Source: Actinomycetota bacterium (lineage in GTDB: Bacteria; Actinomycetota; Actinomycetes; Mycobacteriales; HKI-0501). From it: a stretch of DNA of 64,000 nucleotides. Below are positions 15,588 through 23,286 of this stretch, piece by piece. Position 1 is the first letter of the stretch; each line of letters starts with the position of its first letter. The notes below the pieces were generated by a model, which was given only the letters and a program-made list of their open reading frames with translations, did not search any database and had not been told where the DNA came from. Where the stretch lies: NCBI GenBank assembly GCA_030840805.1, contig JAVEDU010000106.1, forward strand, positions 1 through 64,000. Reading direction: 5' to 3'. The position numbers and the translations under genes were made by a program.

Positions 15588-17957
15588 ATGACCACCACCG
15601 AACAGCCACGTACGTCACCCGAGATCTGCGGGCTCGGTCATTCGCCGCGCCGCATCGAGGACGACCGCTTCATCCAGGGCGCGGGCCACTACGTCGACGA
15701 CATCGTGCTCCCGGGGATGCTGCACATGGCCATCCTCCGCAGCCCGGTGCCGCACGCGCGGATCGTCTCCATCGACACGTCCGAGGCCACGGCGCTGCCC
15801 GGGGTGGTCGCCGTCGTGACGGGCGAGCTCATGGCGCAGCACAACCTCGCGTGGATGCCCACGATGTCCGGCGACACCCAGGCCGTGCTCGCGACGGACA
15901 AGGTGCGCTTCCAGGGGCAGGAGGTGGCCGCGGTCATCGCGGACACCGTCTACACCGCCTGGGACGCCCTCGAACTGATCGACGTCGACTACGAGGAACT
16001 GCCGGTCCTCGTCGATCCGCGGAAGTCGCTGGAGCCGGACGCGGTCCTGATCCGCGACGACAAGGAGGGCCAGACCGACAACCAGTGCTATCACTGGGAG
16101 TCCGGTGACAAGGGCACCACCGACCGCGCGTTCGCGGAGGCGGACCGGGTCGTCACGCTGGACACCCACTACCCGCGGTCGCACCCGGCTCCGCTGGAGA
16201 CCTGCGGGTGCGTTGCGGACATCGACCCCGCGACGGGGCACGCCAACATCTACATGACGTCGCAGGCACCGCACGCGCACCGCACGGTGTTCGCGCTCGT
16301 CGCCGGCCTGCCCGAGGAGAAGATCCGGATCATCTCCCCGGACATCGGCGGCGGGTTCGGCAACAAGGTTCCGGTCTACCCGGGGTACGTCGTCGCGACG
16401 GCGGCGTCCCTGCTGCTCGGCCACCCGGTGAAGTGGGTGGAGTCCCGCTCGGAGAACCTGATCTCCACCGGGTTCGCCCGCGACTACCACATGCACGGTG
16501 AGCTGGCGCTGCGCGGGGACGGCCGGATCCTCGGCCTGCGGGTCAACCTCATCAGCGACAACGGCGCGTTCTTCTCCGACGCGCAGCCGACGAAGTTCAA
16601 GGCCGGTCTGTTCCACATCGTCACCGGCTCGTACGACTACACGGCGGCGCACGTCGTGGCCGACGGCGCGTACACCAACAAGGCACCCGGCGGGGTGGCG
16701 TACCGGTGCTCATTCCGGGTCACCGAGGCGTCGTACCTCATCGAACGGCTCATGGAGAGCGCCGCGCTGGAGCTCGACATCGACCCCGCCGAGCTGCGGC
16801 GGCGGAACTTCATCAAGTCCGAGCAGTTCCCGTACGCGTCGCCGACCGGCTTCGTGTACGACTCGGGTGAGTACGAGCGGGCGCTCGACGTCGCACTGGA
16901 CCAGGTCGGCTACGACGACCTGCGCCGGGAGCAGCGGGAACGCCGGGACCGTGGCGACGAGACGCTCCTCGGCATCGGGATCGCCAGTTTCACCGAGGTG
17001 GTCGGCGCCGGCAACTCCCGGGACTTCGACATCCTGGGCCTGAAGATGTTCGACTCCGCCGAGCTGCGGGTGCACCCGACCGGCAAGGCGATCCTCAAGC
17101 TCGGCGTGAAGTCGCAGGGGCAGGGGCACGAGACGACGTACCCGCAGATCGTCGCCGAGGAGCTCGGCATCCCCGCCTCGCACATCCGCGTCGAGGAGGG
17201 CGACACGGACACCACGCCGTACGGGCTGGGTACCTACGCCTCTCGCAGTACGCCGGTCGCTGGGGCAGCGACCGCGATGGTCGCCCGGAAGCTGCGGGAG
17301 AAGGGCCGGAAGATCGCGGCACACCTCCTGGAGGCGTCCGAGGAGGACCTGGACTGGGAGCCCGGCCGGTTCTTCGTCAAGGGCGCCAAGGAGCGCGGCG
17401 TCACGATCCAAGACGTGGCGTTCGCGGCGTACACGAACTTCCCGGAGGGCATGGAGCCCGGGTTCGAGGGCGTCCACTACTACGACCCGCCGAACATGAC
17501 GTACCCGTTCGGCAGCTACGTGGCGGTCGTCGAGGTCGACACCGGTACCGGGAAGTGGAGGGTCCGCCGGATGGTCGCGGTGGACGACTGCGGAGTCCGG
17601 ATCAACCCGATGATCGTGGAGGGACAGATCCACGGTGGGCTCGCGGAGGGGTTCGCGATGTCCAACATGCAGTTCATCACGTTCGACGACAGCGGCAACT
17701 GCATCGGGTCGAACTTCATGGACTACCTGATCCCCACGGCGTACGAAACACCGCGGTTCGAGCTCGGCGCCACCGTCACGCCGTCGCCGCACCACCCGAT
17801 CGGGGCGAAGGGGGTCGGGGAGTCGGCGACGGTCGGTTCGCCCGCGGCGTACGTCAACGCGGTCATCGACGCCCTGTCGCACCTGGGGGTGCGCAACATC
17901 GACATGCCCGTCCTGCCGCATCGGGTGTGGCAGGCGATCCAGGAGGCGAAGCACTGA
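15588..17957 (+). CDS. coxL: CoxL: form I [MoCu] CO dehydrogenase large subunit
   Basis: Catalytic subunit of 789 aa that oxidises CO with water to CO2, giving two electrons and two protons. The active-site loop reads 'AYRCSFR' (residues 371-377). This is the form I hallmark; the Cys (Cys374 here, Cys388 in Oligotropha carboxidovorans) ligates copper in the Mo-S-Cu centre. The base-catalyst Glu is present in 'GAKGVGES' (Glu745). 'DIGGGFGNKVPVYP' and 'GQGHETTYPQIVAEEL' belong to the molybdopterin cytosine dinucleotide binding regions. The ATG at 15588 follows a GAGGAG site. The length is close to the usual 800 or so. The 3' end contains the ribosome site of the next gene. Form I enzymes can work at trace atmospheric CO, but that trait cannot be read from sequence. 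Confidence 0.97.
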   Translation: MTTTEQPRTSPEICGLGHSPRRIEDDRFIQGAGHYVDDIVLPGMLHMAILRSPVPHARIVSIDTSEATALPGVVAVVTGELMAQHNLAWMPTMSGDTQAVLATDKVRFQGQEVAAVIADTVYTAWDALELIDVDYEELPVLVDPRKSLEPDAVLIRDDKEGQTDNQCYHWESGDKGTTDRAFAEADRVVTLDTHYPRSHPAPLETCGCVADIDPATGHANIYMTSQAPHAHRTVFALVAGLPEEKIRIISPDIGGGFGNKVPVYPGYVVATAASLLLGHPVKWVESRSENLISTGFARDYHMHGELALRGDGRILGLRVNLISDNGAFFSDAQPTKFKAGLFHIVTGSYDYTAAHVVADGAYTNKAPGGVAYRCSFRVTEASYLIERLMESAALELDIDPAELRRRNFIKSEQFPYASPTGFVYDSGEYERALDVALDQVGYDDLRREQRERRDRGDETLLGIGIASFTEVVGAGNSRDFDILGLKMFDSAELRVHPTGKAILKLGVKSQGQGHETTYPQIVAEELGIPASHIRVEEGDTDTTPYGLGTYASRSTPVAGAATAMVARKLREKGRKIAAHLLEASEEDLDWEPGRFFVKGAKERGVTIQDVAFAAYTNFPEGMEPGFEGVHYYDPPNMTYPFGSYVAVVEVDTGTGKWRVRRMVAVDDCGVRINPMIVEGQIHGGLAEGFAMSNMQFITFDDSGNCIGSNFMDYLIPTAYETPRFELGATVTPSPHHPIGAKGVGESATVGSPAAYVNAVIDALSHLGVRNIDMPVLPHRVWQAIQEAKH

Positions 17958-18910
17958 GCCGATCGGCGCTGGAGCTCGCTGCCGACCTGGCGCGGCAGGG
18001 GGACGCGTTCGTGCTCGCCACCGTGGTGTGGCGGCGTGAGCCGTCCTCCGGCCGGCCGGGTGCGAAGGCGCTCGTGCTCCCGGACGGCACCGTGCGCGGA
18101 TGGCTCGGCGGCGCGTGCGCCGAGCCGACCGTCGTGCGGGAGTCGCTGCACGCCCTGGAGACCGGCGCGCCGAAGCTGCTGTTCCTGGGCAGCGCGGACG
18201 GCGAGCTGCCCGGCGACGTGGTGTCCGTGCCGATGGCCTGCGCCAGCGAGGGAGCCCTGGAGGTGTACCTGGAGCCGGTACTGCCCAAGCCTGCGGTCGT
18301 GGTCATCGGCCGCTCGCCGGCGGTGGACACGCTGGCGTCCCTCGCCGGGGAGCTCGGCTGGCGGCCCACCGTGGTGGACGACGACGGCCCCGGGGCGGAC
18401 CACCCGGCCGGCATCCGGGTGCATGCGTCGCTGGAGCTCGGCGCGCTGGGCGTCGACGGCAATACCGCGATCGTGGTGGCCACGCAGGGCCACTACGACG
18501 AGGAGGCACTGCAGGCGGCGCTCGACACCGACGCCGCGTACGTCGGGCTGGTGGCGTCGCGGAAGCGGACCGAGAGCGTGTTCGCCCTGCTCCGCGACCG
18601 CGGGGTCACGGCGGCGGCGCTGGCGCGCGTGCGTGCTCCGGCGGGCCTCGACCTGGGCAGCCTGGCGAACGAGGAGATCGCGGTCGCGGTGCTCGCGGAA
18701 CTGGTGTCGTTGCGGGCGTCCGGGGTGTTCCGGCCGACGGTACTGCGGACGGCGGCGCCGGTGGAGGCGGTGGACCCGGTCTGCGGGATGACGGTGGAGG
18801 TGGGCTCCACGCACCACCGGTACGCGTACGAGGGCACCACCTACTACTTCTGCGCGGCGGGGTGCCGGCAGCGGTTCGAGCAGGACCCGAGCCGATACCC
18901 GGTCAGGTGA
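17954..18910 (+). CDS. coxF: XdhC/CoxF-family maturation factor fused to a C-terminal YHS metal-binding domain
   Basis: Predicted 318 aa. The N-terminal XdhC/CoxI domain ('FVLATVVWRREPSSGRPGAKALV', with core 'RPGAKALVLPDG') and the C-terminal Rossmann domain ('VVVIGRSPAVDTLASLAG', 'ATQGHYDEEALQAAL', 'YVGLVASRKRTESVF') bind and insert molybdenum cofactor. Residues 274-318 form a YHS domain with 'DPVCGMTV' and 'YYFCAAGCRQRFEQDP', whose cysteines bind metal ions. The best start is CTG 17954, overlapping the coxL stop as CTGA, with a perfect AGGAGG seven bases upstream; the alternative GTG 17927 lacks this. It is the last gene of the cox operon and converges on a MocA-like gene with an 8-base overlap. 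The YHS part may help deliver copper (inference). Confidence 0.85.
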   Translation: MSRSALELAADLARQGDAFVLATVVWRREPSSGRPGAKALVLPDGTVRGWLGGACAEPTVVRESLHALETGAPKLLFLGSADGELPGDVVSVPMACASEGALEVYLEPVLPKPAVVVIGRSPAVDTLASLAGELGWRPTVVDDDGPGADHPAGIRVHASLELGALGVDGNTAIVVATQGHYDEEALQAALDTDAAYVGLVASRKRTESVFALLRDRGVTAAALARVRAPAGLDLGSLANEEIAVAVLAELVSLRASGVFRPTVLRTAAPVEAVDPVCGMTVEVGSTHHRYAYEGTTYYFCAAGCRQRFEQDPSRYPVR

Positions 18911-19484
18911 GCCGGTCCCGCACCGCCTCGTAGTCGGCCCACGTGTCGATATCGCGGGGCAAGGGCCGGTGCACGTCGATGCGGCGTACCCGTTCCGGCG
19001 GCTCGTGGTCCACGATCTTCCAGACGGCCTTGTCGCCGTGCAGTCCGCGGAGGGTGTCGAACGCGTCGGCGGAGAACACGAACGGGTGCCCCAGCCCATC
19101 GGTGTACCGCGTCACTGCGGCCCAGGAGGGGTGGGCACGCCACGCGGCCACCACCTCGTCGATCACCGTGGCATCCACGCCGGGCATGTCTCCCAGCAGC
19201 ATCACGATCGCGTCCGGCTCCCCGGCCGTGTCGAGCCCGGCCAGCAACGACGAGGCGCAGCCGGTGCCGTACGCGGAGTTGAACACCACCTCGGCCCGCG
19301 TCGTGGCGGGACTCACGGGGGCCGCGCCGCCGAGGACGAGCACGACGCGGTCCAGTGCGGACTTCTCGGCGTCGCGGAGGGTCCAGCCGAGCACGGTGGT
19401 GTCACCCAACGGGAGGGTCTGCTTCGGGCGGCCGAGGCGCCGCGACGATCCCGCCCCGAGCAGTACGCCCACCACGTCGCCCAC
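18903..19484 (-). CDS. MocA-like molybdenum cofactor nucleotidyltransferase
   Basis: Protein of 193 aa of the NTP-transferase fold. The signature 'LLGAGSSRRLGRPKQTLPL' (residues about 8-26, core GAGSSRRLGRPKQ) binds the nucleotide; 'LLGDMPGVDATVIDEV' has the metal-binding Asp; 'GLGHPFVFSADAF' is the conserved late motif. These features match MocA, which makes molybdopterin cytosine dinucleotide, the cofactor form used by CO dehydrogenase. Its position next to the cox operon fits this role, but it is transcribed from the opposite strand and overlaps the XdhC-YHS gene tail to tail. A MobA-type guanylyltransferase is coded separately at 28.5 kb. Confidence 0.82.
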   Translation of the reverse strand: MGDVVGVLLGAGSSRRLGRPKQTLPLGDTTVLGWTLRDAEKSALDRVVLVLGGAAPVSPATTRAEVVFNSAYGTGCASSLLAGLDTAGEPDAIVMLLGDMPGVDATVIDEVVAAWRAHPSWAAVTRYTDGLGHPFVFSADAFDTLRGLHGDKAVWKIVDHEPPERVRRIDVHRPLPRDIDTWADYEAVRDRLT

Positions 19485-19689
19485 GGCACCTCCCTCACGC
19501 GAGGGCGCCCACGGTACGCGGACCTACCGGGTGGTGACGGACCTCGGCAGATGCGGCAGCACACGTAACCCGCCGGAGAGAGCGTCAAACCGTCAGCAAT
19601 GGATCCACCACGCAAAGTGGACAGTGGCCGCGGCCCCTCGTGGCGGCTGGTTACAGTCTGGGCTCGACGCCGAGACCGGGGAGATCGCA

Positions 19690-20538
19690 GTGACAGTTCG
19701 TGGGCGCACCGCGGGGCTCGCGGCCCTCGCCGCGCTGGCCATCGGCCTGACCGGCTGCACGGGCACCGCGGACAAGGCCGCCGACCGTGCGGCGCCGGAT
19801 CCCGCCGCGGCCGCCCAGATCGTCCGGGCCGCGAACACGAAGACGCTGGCGGCGAAGTCGGCCACGGTCGACCTGCAGTACACGATCACGTCCTCGGGCC
19901 AGCAGCCCATCGACATGACCGGTACGGGCGTCGTGGACCTGGCCGGCGGCGACTCCCGGCTGGCCATGACGGTGCCGGGCCTCGGCGAGCTGGAGCTCCG
20001 GACCGTCGGCGGCACGATGTACCTGAAGCTGCCGGCCCAGTTCGCCTCGCTCAGTGCGAAGCCGTGGGTGCGACTGGACGCCGCGGGGACGGCCGCGGCC
20101 GGGCTGGGGCAGCTCAGCCAGCTCAGTCCCGCCGACCAGCTCGCGTACCTGAAGGGCGTCCCCGACGACGTCACCACGGTGGGCAAGGAGACCGTCGACG
20201 GCACCCCGACGACCCACTACCGGGCGAAGCTCGACCTCGACACGGCCGCGGAGGCCATGACCGCCGAGGCGCGCAAGGGCTTCGCCGAGGCCCGCAAGAC
20301 GCTCTCGACCGCCACCGTCCCCGCCGACATCTGGGTGGACGAGCGGGGTCAGCTGCGGAAGTTCGAGCTGACCCTCACGATGACCCCGCCCAAGGCGGCC
20401 ACCCCGGTGCCCGGCGCGCCGACCGGGCCGCTGACGATGCTCGTGTCGCAGCGGTACTCCGACCTCGGCGTACCGGTGACGATCACGGCGCCGGCCGCGG
20501 CGCAGAGCACCGACATGAGCGCCCTGACCGGGAAGTAG
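19690..20538 (+). CDS. LppX/LprAFG-like lipoprotein
   Basis: Envelope lipoprotein of 282 aa. From GTG 19690 the signal peptide reads 'VTVRGRTAGLAALAALAIG', followed by the lipobox LTGC with the lipidated Cys near residue 24. The mature part carries features of the LppX_LprAFG family (half-barrel lipid-binding fold): 'AKSATVDLQYTITSSG', 'MYLKLPAQFASLSAKPWVRLD', 'DGTPTTHYRAKLDLD', 'DIWVDERGQLRKFELTLTM' (only the typical HYR and WVDxxG features are diagnostic). Family members move acylated lipids or glycolipids across the periplasm in mycobacteria. No transporter is adjacent. The gene converges on the TIGR03086 gene with one base between stops. Confidence 0.85.
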   Translation: MTVRGRTAGLAALAALAIGLTGCTGTADKAADRAAPDPAAAAQIVRAANTKTLAAKSATVDLQYTITSSGQQPIDMTGTGVVDLAGGDSRLAMTVPGLGELELRTVGGTMYLKLPAQFASLSAKPWVRLDAAGTAAAGLGQLSQLSPADQLAYLKGVPDDVTTVGKETVDGTPTTHYRAKLDLDTAAEAMTAEARKGFAEARKTLSTATVPADIWVDERGQLRKFELTLTMTPPKAATPVPGAPTGPLTMLVSQRYSDLGVPVTITAPAAAQSTDMSALTGK

Positions 20539-20539
20539 C

Positions 20540-21103
20540 TCAGGGGCGGCGCCCGAGCAGCGCGAGCAGCCGGTCCTGCGGGTCCTCGGAGTCGATCTCC
20601 ACCGGCGCGGCGAACAGTGCGGTCCCGGCGAGCAGGTCGGCGTTGCGCTCCACGTACGCGAGCGCGTGCCGGACCGCGTCGGGGTTCAGCCGCTCGTCCA
20701 GCCCCGCCCCGCGGGCGAGGTCCCAGCCGTGCACGGTGAGGTCCATCAGCATCTGCTCGGCGTACTCGGTGGCCGGCAGGTCCCCGAACGACAGGTGCAC
20801 GACCCGGTCCGGCGGGGTGGTCCCCCAGGCGGTGAGCGAGCGGTAGATCGCCTCGTCCCACGCCCTGACCGGGTCGTTGCCGAGGACGTCGCCGTCGAAG
20901 CGGTCCCCGACGTCGGACACCCGTGCGCCACCCAGCAGCTCCGGTGCCCAGAGGTGCTCGCCGACGAGGTGGTTCACGATGTCGCGGACGGTCCACTCGG
21001 AGGCGGGGGTCGGCCGATCCCAGGCGTCCGGGGTGACCGCATGGACGCGCTTGCCGAACTCCTCGGCGGCCACCGGCAACAGGCTCAGGGCTGATTCACT
21101 CAT
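20540..21103 (-). CDS. TIGR03086-family DinB-like metal-binding protein
   Basis: Soluble protein of 187 aa of the mycothiol-dependent maleylpyruvate isomerase-like/DinB superfamily. It shows 'RPTPASEWTVRDIVNHLVGEHLWAPELL' (short core 'WTVRDIVNHLVGEHLW'), with the first metal-ligand His in NHL. The second His region is 'DLTVHGWDLARGAGLD'; these give the three-His metal site of the four-helix bundle. The start at ATG 21103 removes a long upstream extension that overlaps the divergent PAC2 gene. The specific reaction is unknown; a thiol (mycothiol) transferase or metal-dependent isomerase role is the usual suggestion. It is divergent from the PAC2 gene with 60 bp between. Confidence 0.85.
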   Translation of the reverse strand: MSESALSLLPVAAEEFGKRVHAVTPDAWDRPTPASEWTVRDIVNHLVGEHLWAPELLGGARVSDVGDRFDGDVLGNDPVRAWDEAIYRSLTAWGTTPPDRVVHLSFGDLPATEYAEQMLMDLTVHGWDLARGAGLDERLNPDAVRHALAYVERNADLLAGTALFAAPVEIDSEDPQDRLLALLGRRP

Positions 21104-21163
21104 GGCCCCAGTTCCTACACCCGGCCGGGATGGATCCGCCTCCCGGCGGTGTTGTAGGGAACG

Positions 21164-22123
21164 ATGAACGAACGCAACGACAGGACAGGACGGTTCCCGA
21201 TGCTCGACCCCGAGGAGCTCTACCAGCTGGGCGAGGAGCCCGGCGACCTCGCGCGGCCGATCTTGGTGCACGCGCTGCCCGGTTTCGTCGATGCGGGTTC
21301 GGCCGGCCGGCTGGCCGCGGAGCAGCTCCTCGCCAGCCTGGACCACGAGGTCGTTGCCCGCTTCGACGTCGACCAGCTGGTCGACTACCGGAGCCGCCGG
21401 CCCACCATGGTCTTCGCCGAGGACCACTACGCCGACTACGCGGCGCCCGAGCTGGCGCTGTACCGCGTATACGACGAGCTCGGCACCTCCTTCCTGCTGC
21501 TCACCGGCCCCGAGCCGGATCTGCAGTGGGAGCGGTTCGTCGGGGCGGTGACCCGGCTCGTCGAGCGGTTCGACGTCCGGCTGTCCGTGGGCCTGCTGGC
21601 CATCCCGATGGCGGTGCCGCACACCCGCCCGCTCGGGGTGACCGCACATGCGACCGACGCATCGCTGCTGACCGGCCGGCCGAACCCGTGGCGCGGTGAG
21701 ATGCAGGTGCCGGCGAACGTGGGCGCGCTGCTGGAGCTGCGGCTCGGCGAGGCGGGCCACCAGGCCATGGGCTTCGCGGCCCACGTCCCGCACTACCTCA
21801 GCCAGACCGGGTTCCCGGCCGCCGCGATCACGCTGCTCGAGGAGGTCACGAAGGTGACCGGGCTCGTGCTCCCGACCGCCGAGCTCGTGGAGGCGGCCGA
21901 GGAGGTCCGGCTCGCCGTCGACAGCCAGGTGGGTGGCTCCGAGGAGGTCCTCGGGGTGGTCCACGCACTGGAGCGTCAGTACGACGCGTACGCGGGTGCC
22001 GAGGCGCGCGGCTCGCTGCTCGCCACCGACGCGGCGGAGCTGCCGAGCGGTGACGAGATCGGCGCCGAGCTGGAGCGGTACCTGGCCGAGATGGACGAGG
22101 GGCCGCAGTCCGACGAGCGGTGA
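21164..22123 (+). CDS. PAC2 family protein
   Basis: Protein of 319 aa matching the PAC2 (proteasome assembly chaperone 2-like) family common in actinomycetes. Landmarks are 'PILVHALPGFVDAGSAGRLA', 'VARFDVDQLVDYRSRRPTM', 'YADYAAPELALYRVYDELG', 'FLLLTGPEPDLQWERFV', 'GLLAIPMAVPHTRPLGVTAH' and 'AHVPHYLSQTGFPAAAITLL' (family-level pattern, each short core conserved). The C-terminal 80 residues are acidic and helical. In bacteria the role is unproven; a link to proteasome assembly is suggested only by name. No proteasome genes are in the window. It is followed 23 bp later by the first GGDEF gene. Confidence 0.9.
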   Translation: MNERNDRTGRFPMLDPEELYQLGEEPGDLARPILVHALPGFVDAGSAGRLAAEQLLASLDHEVVARFDVDQLVDYRSRRPTMVFAEDHYADYAAPELALYRVYDELGTSFLLLTGPEPDLQWERFVGAVTRLVERFDVRLSVGLLAIPMAVPHTRPLGVTAHATDASLLTGRPNPWRGEMQVPANVGALLELRLGEAGHQAMGFAAHVPHYLSQTGFPAAAITLLEEVTKVTGLVLPTAELVEAAEEVRLAVDSQVGGSEEVLGVVHALERQYDAYAGAEARGSLLATDAAELPSGDEIGAELERYLAEMDEGPQSDER

Positions 22124-22146
22124 CCGCTCAGAAATAGCCGAGCGGC

Positions 22147-23244
22147 GTGTCAAGATCACCACGGTCGGCTGCCGATGTAGCCACCGTGACCGACAGCACA
22201 CCCAGCCCGGCGATCGACCGCACGGCCGCGATGACGGTCGACAGTGTGCGGCCGATCGCCGCTGGCGTCGCCCTCATCTTCGGTGCCCTCGTCCCGGTGC
22301 ACCTGCTCACGCTCGCCGGCGACGCCGCCGCGGTCATGGCGGGCGTCGCGGCGGGGACGTCCCTCGTGATGCTCGTGCTCTGGTTCGCACTGCACACCGA
22401 GCTCCGTCCGGCCATCGAGGCGAACGTCCAGGCGGTCGGCGCCCTCACCGCCACCCTGGCCTGCGCAAACACCCTCGTCCACGTGGCCAGCGTCGGCCAG
22501 CCGTGGCCGACCTGCGCGGTGATGCTCGCGATCGTCGGTACCGGCGCCGCGCTCGCGTACCGCGCCGTGGTCGTGGTGGTCATCCTGCTGACGGACATCG
22601 CATGGCTCGTGATCGCGCTGACGTCCCCGCCCAACCCGCTGTGGGACGAGTTCGGCACGCAGCTCGTCGCCGCCACGATCCTCGCCGCGGTCCTCAACGT
22701 GATCCGGCACCGCACGGTGGCCCGGCTGGAGTCCGCCCAGGCCGCCGTGACCGCGATGGCGGTCACCGACGAGCTCACCGGTCTGAAGAACCGCCGTGGC
22801 CTGCTGCTCGTCGGCGAGCCGATGCTGGACGCCGCGCACCGCGCCGACCGTCAGGTCACCGTGCTGTACCTCGACGTCGACGGCCTCAAGCAGATCAACG
22901 ACGAGCAGGGCCACGCCGCCGGGGACCGGCTCATCGCCGGTACGGGGGAGATCCTGCGGACCGTGTTCCGGTCCGCGGACGTCGTCGCCCGGCTCGGCGG
23001 TGACGAGTTCGCCGTGATGCTGTCCGGGGCGGGTGACACCGAGGCCGCGATCCTCCAGGAACGGCTGCGGAGCCGGCTGGCGGAGGGCGGCGTCTCGGCC
23101 AGTGTCGGCGTGGTCCACCTCGACCCCGGCGCGCCGTACCAGTCGCTGGAGCAGCTCATCGACATGGCGGACCTGGCGATGTACGCGGTCAAGCGCGACC
23201 GCCGGGGCGGCGGGGACGCGAAGTCCCGGCCGACGGCCGTCTGA
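22147..23244 (+). CDS. Membrane GGDEF diguanylate cyclase (first of a tandem pair)
   Basis: Makes cyclic di-GMP from two GTP. Predicted up to 365 aa; the GTG at 22186 is an alternative start. The N-terminal part (about 30-190) has around six hydrophobic helices. A short linker helix 'RLESAQAAVTAMAVTDELTGL' region precedes the cyclase domain; 'DELTGLKNRRGL' starts it. The active-site motif GGDEF is intact at 284-288, and an RxxD inhibitory site ('RSAD') lies exactly five residues before it, so product inhibition is expected. The gene is highly similar to the next one, including the phrase 'AAMTVDS.RP' near the start and the sequence just upstream, marking a tandem duplication. Confidence 0.93.
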   Translation: MSRSPRSAADVATVTDSTPSPAIDRTAAMTVDSVRPIAAGVALIFGALVPVHLLTLAGDAAAVMAGVAAGTSLVMLVLWFALHTELRPAIEANVQAVGALTATLACANTLVHVASVGQPWPTCAVMLAIVGTGAALAYRAVVVVVILLTDIAWLVIALTSPPNPLWDEFGTQLVAATILAAVLNVIRHRTVARLESAQAAVTAMAVTDELTGLKNRRGLLLVGEPMLDAAHRADRQVTVLYLDVDGLKQINDEQGHAAGDRLIAGTGEILRTVFRSADVVARLGGDEFAVMLSGAGDTEAAILQERLRSRLAEGGVSASVGVVHLDPGAPYQSLEQLIDMADLAMYAVKRDRRGGGDAKSRPTAV

Positions 23245-23286
23245 CGCATCCCGCAGAAAAATCGTTCACCGCTGTCAAGATCGCCC

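Noticed and set aside
15588-17957. CoxL as xanthine dehydrogenase or form II CO dehydrogenase-like enzyme
   Set aside because: The AYRCSFR motif and M-S-L order fit form I; form II carries AYRGAGR and S-L-M order.
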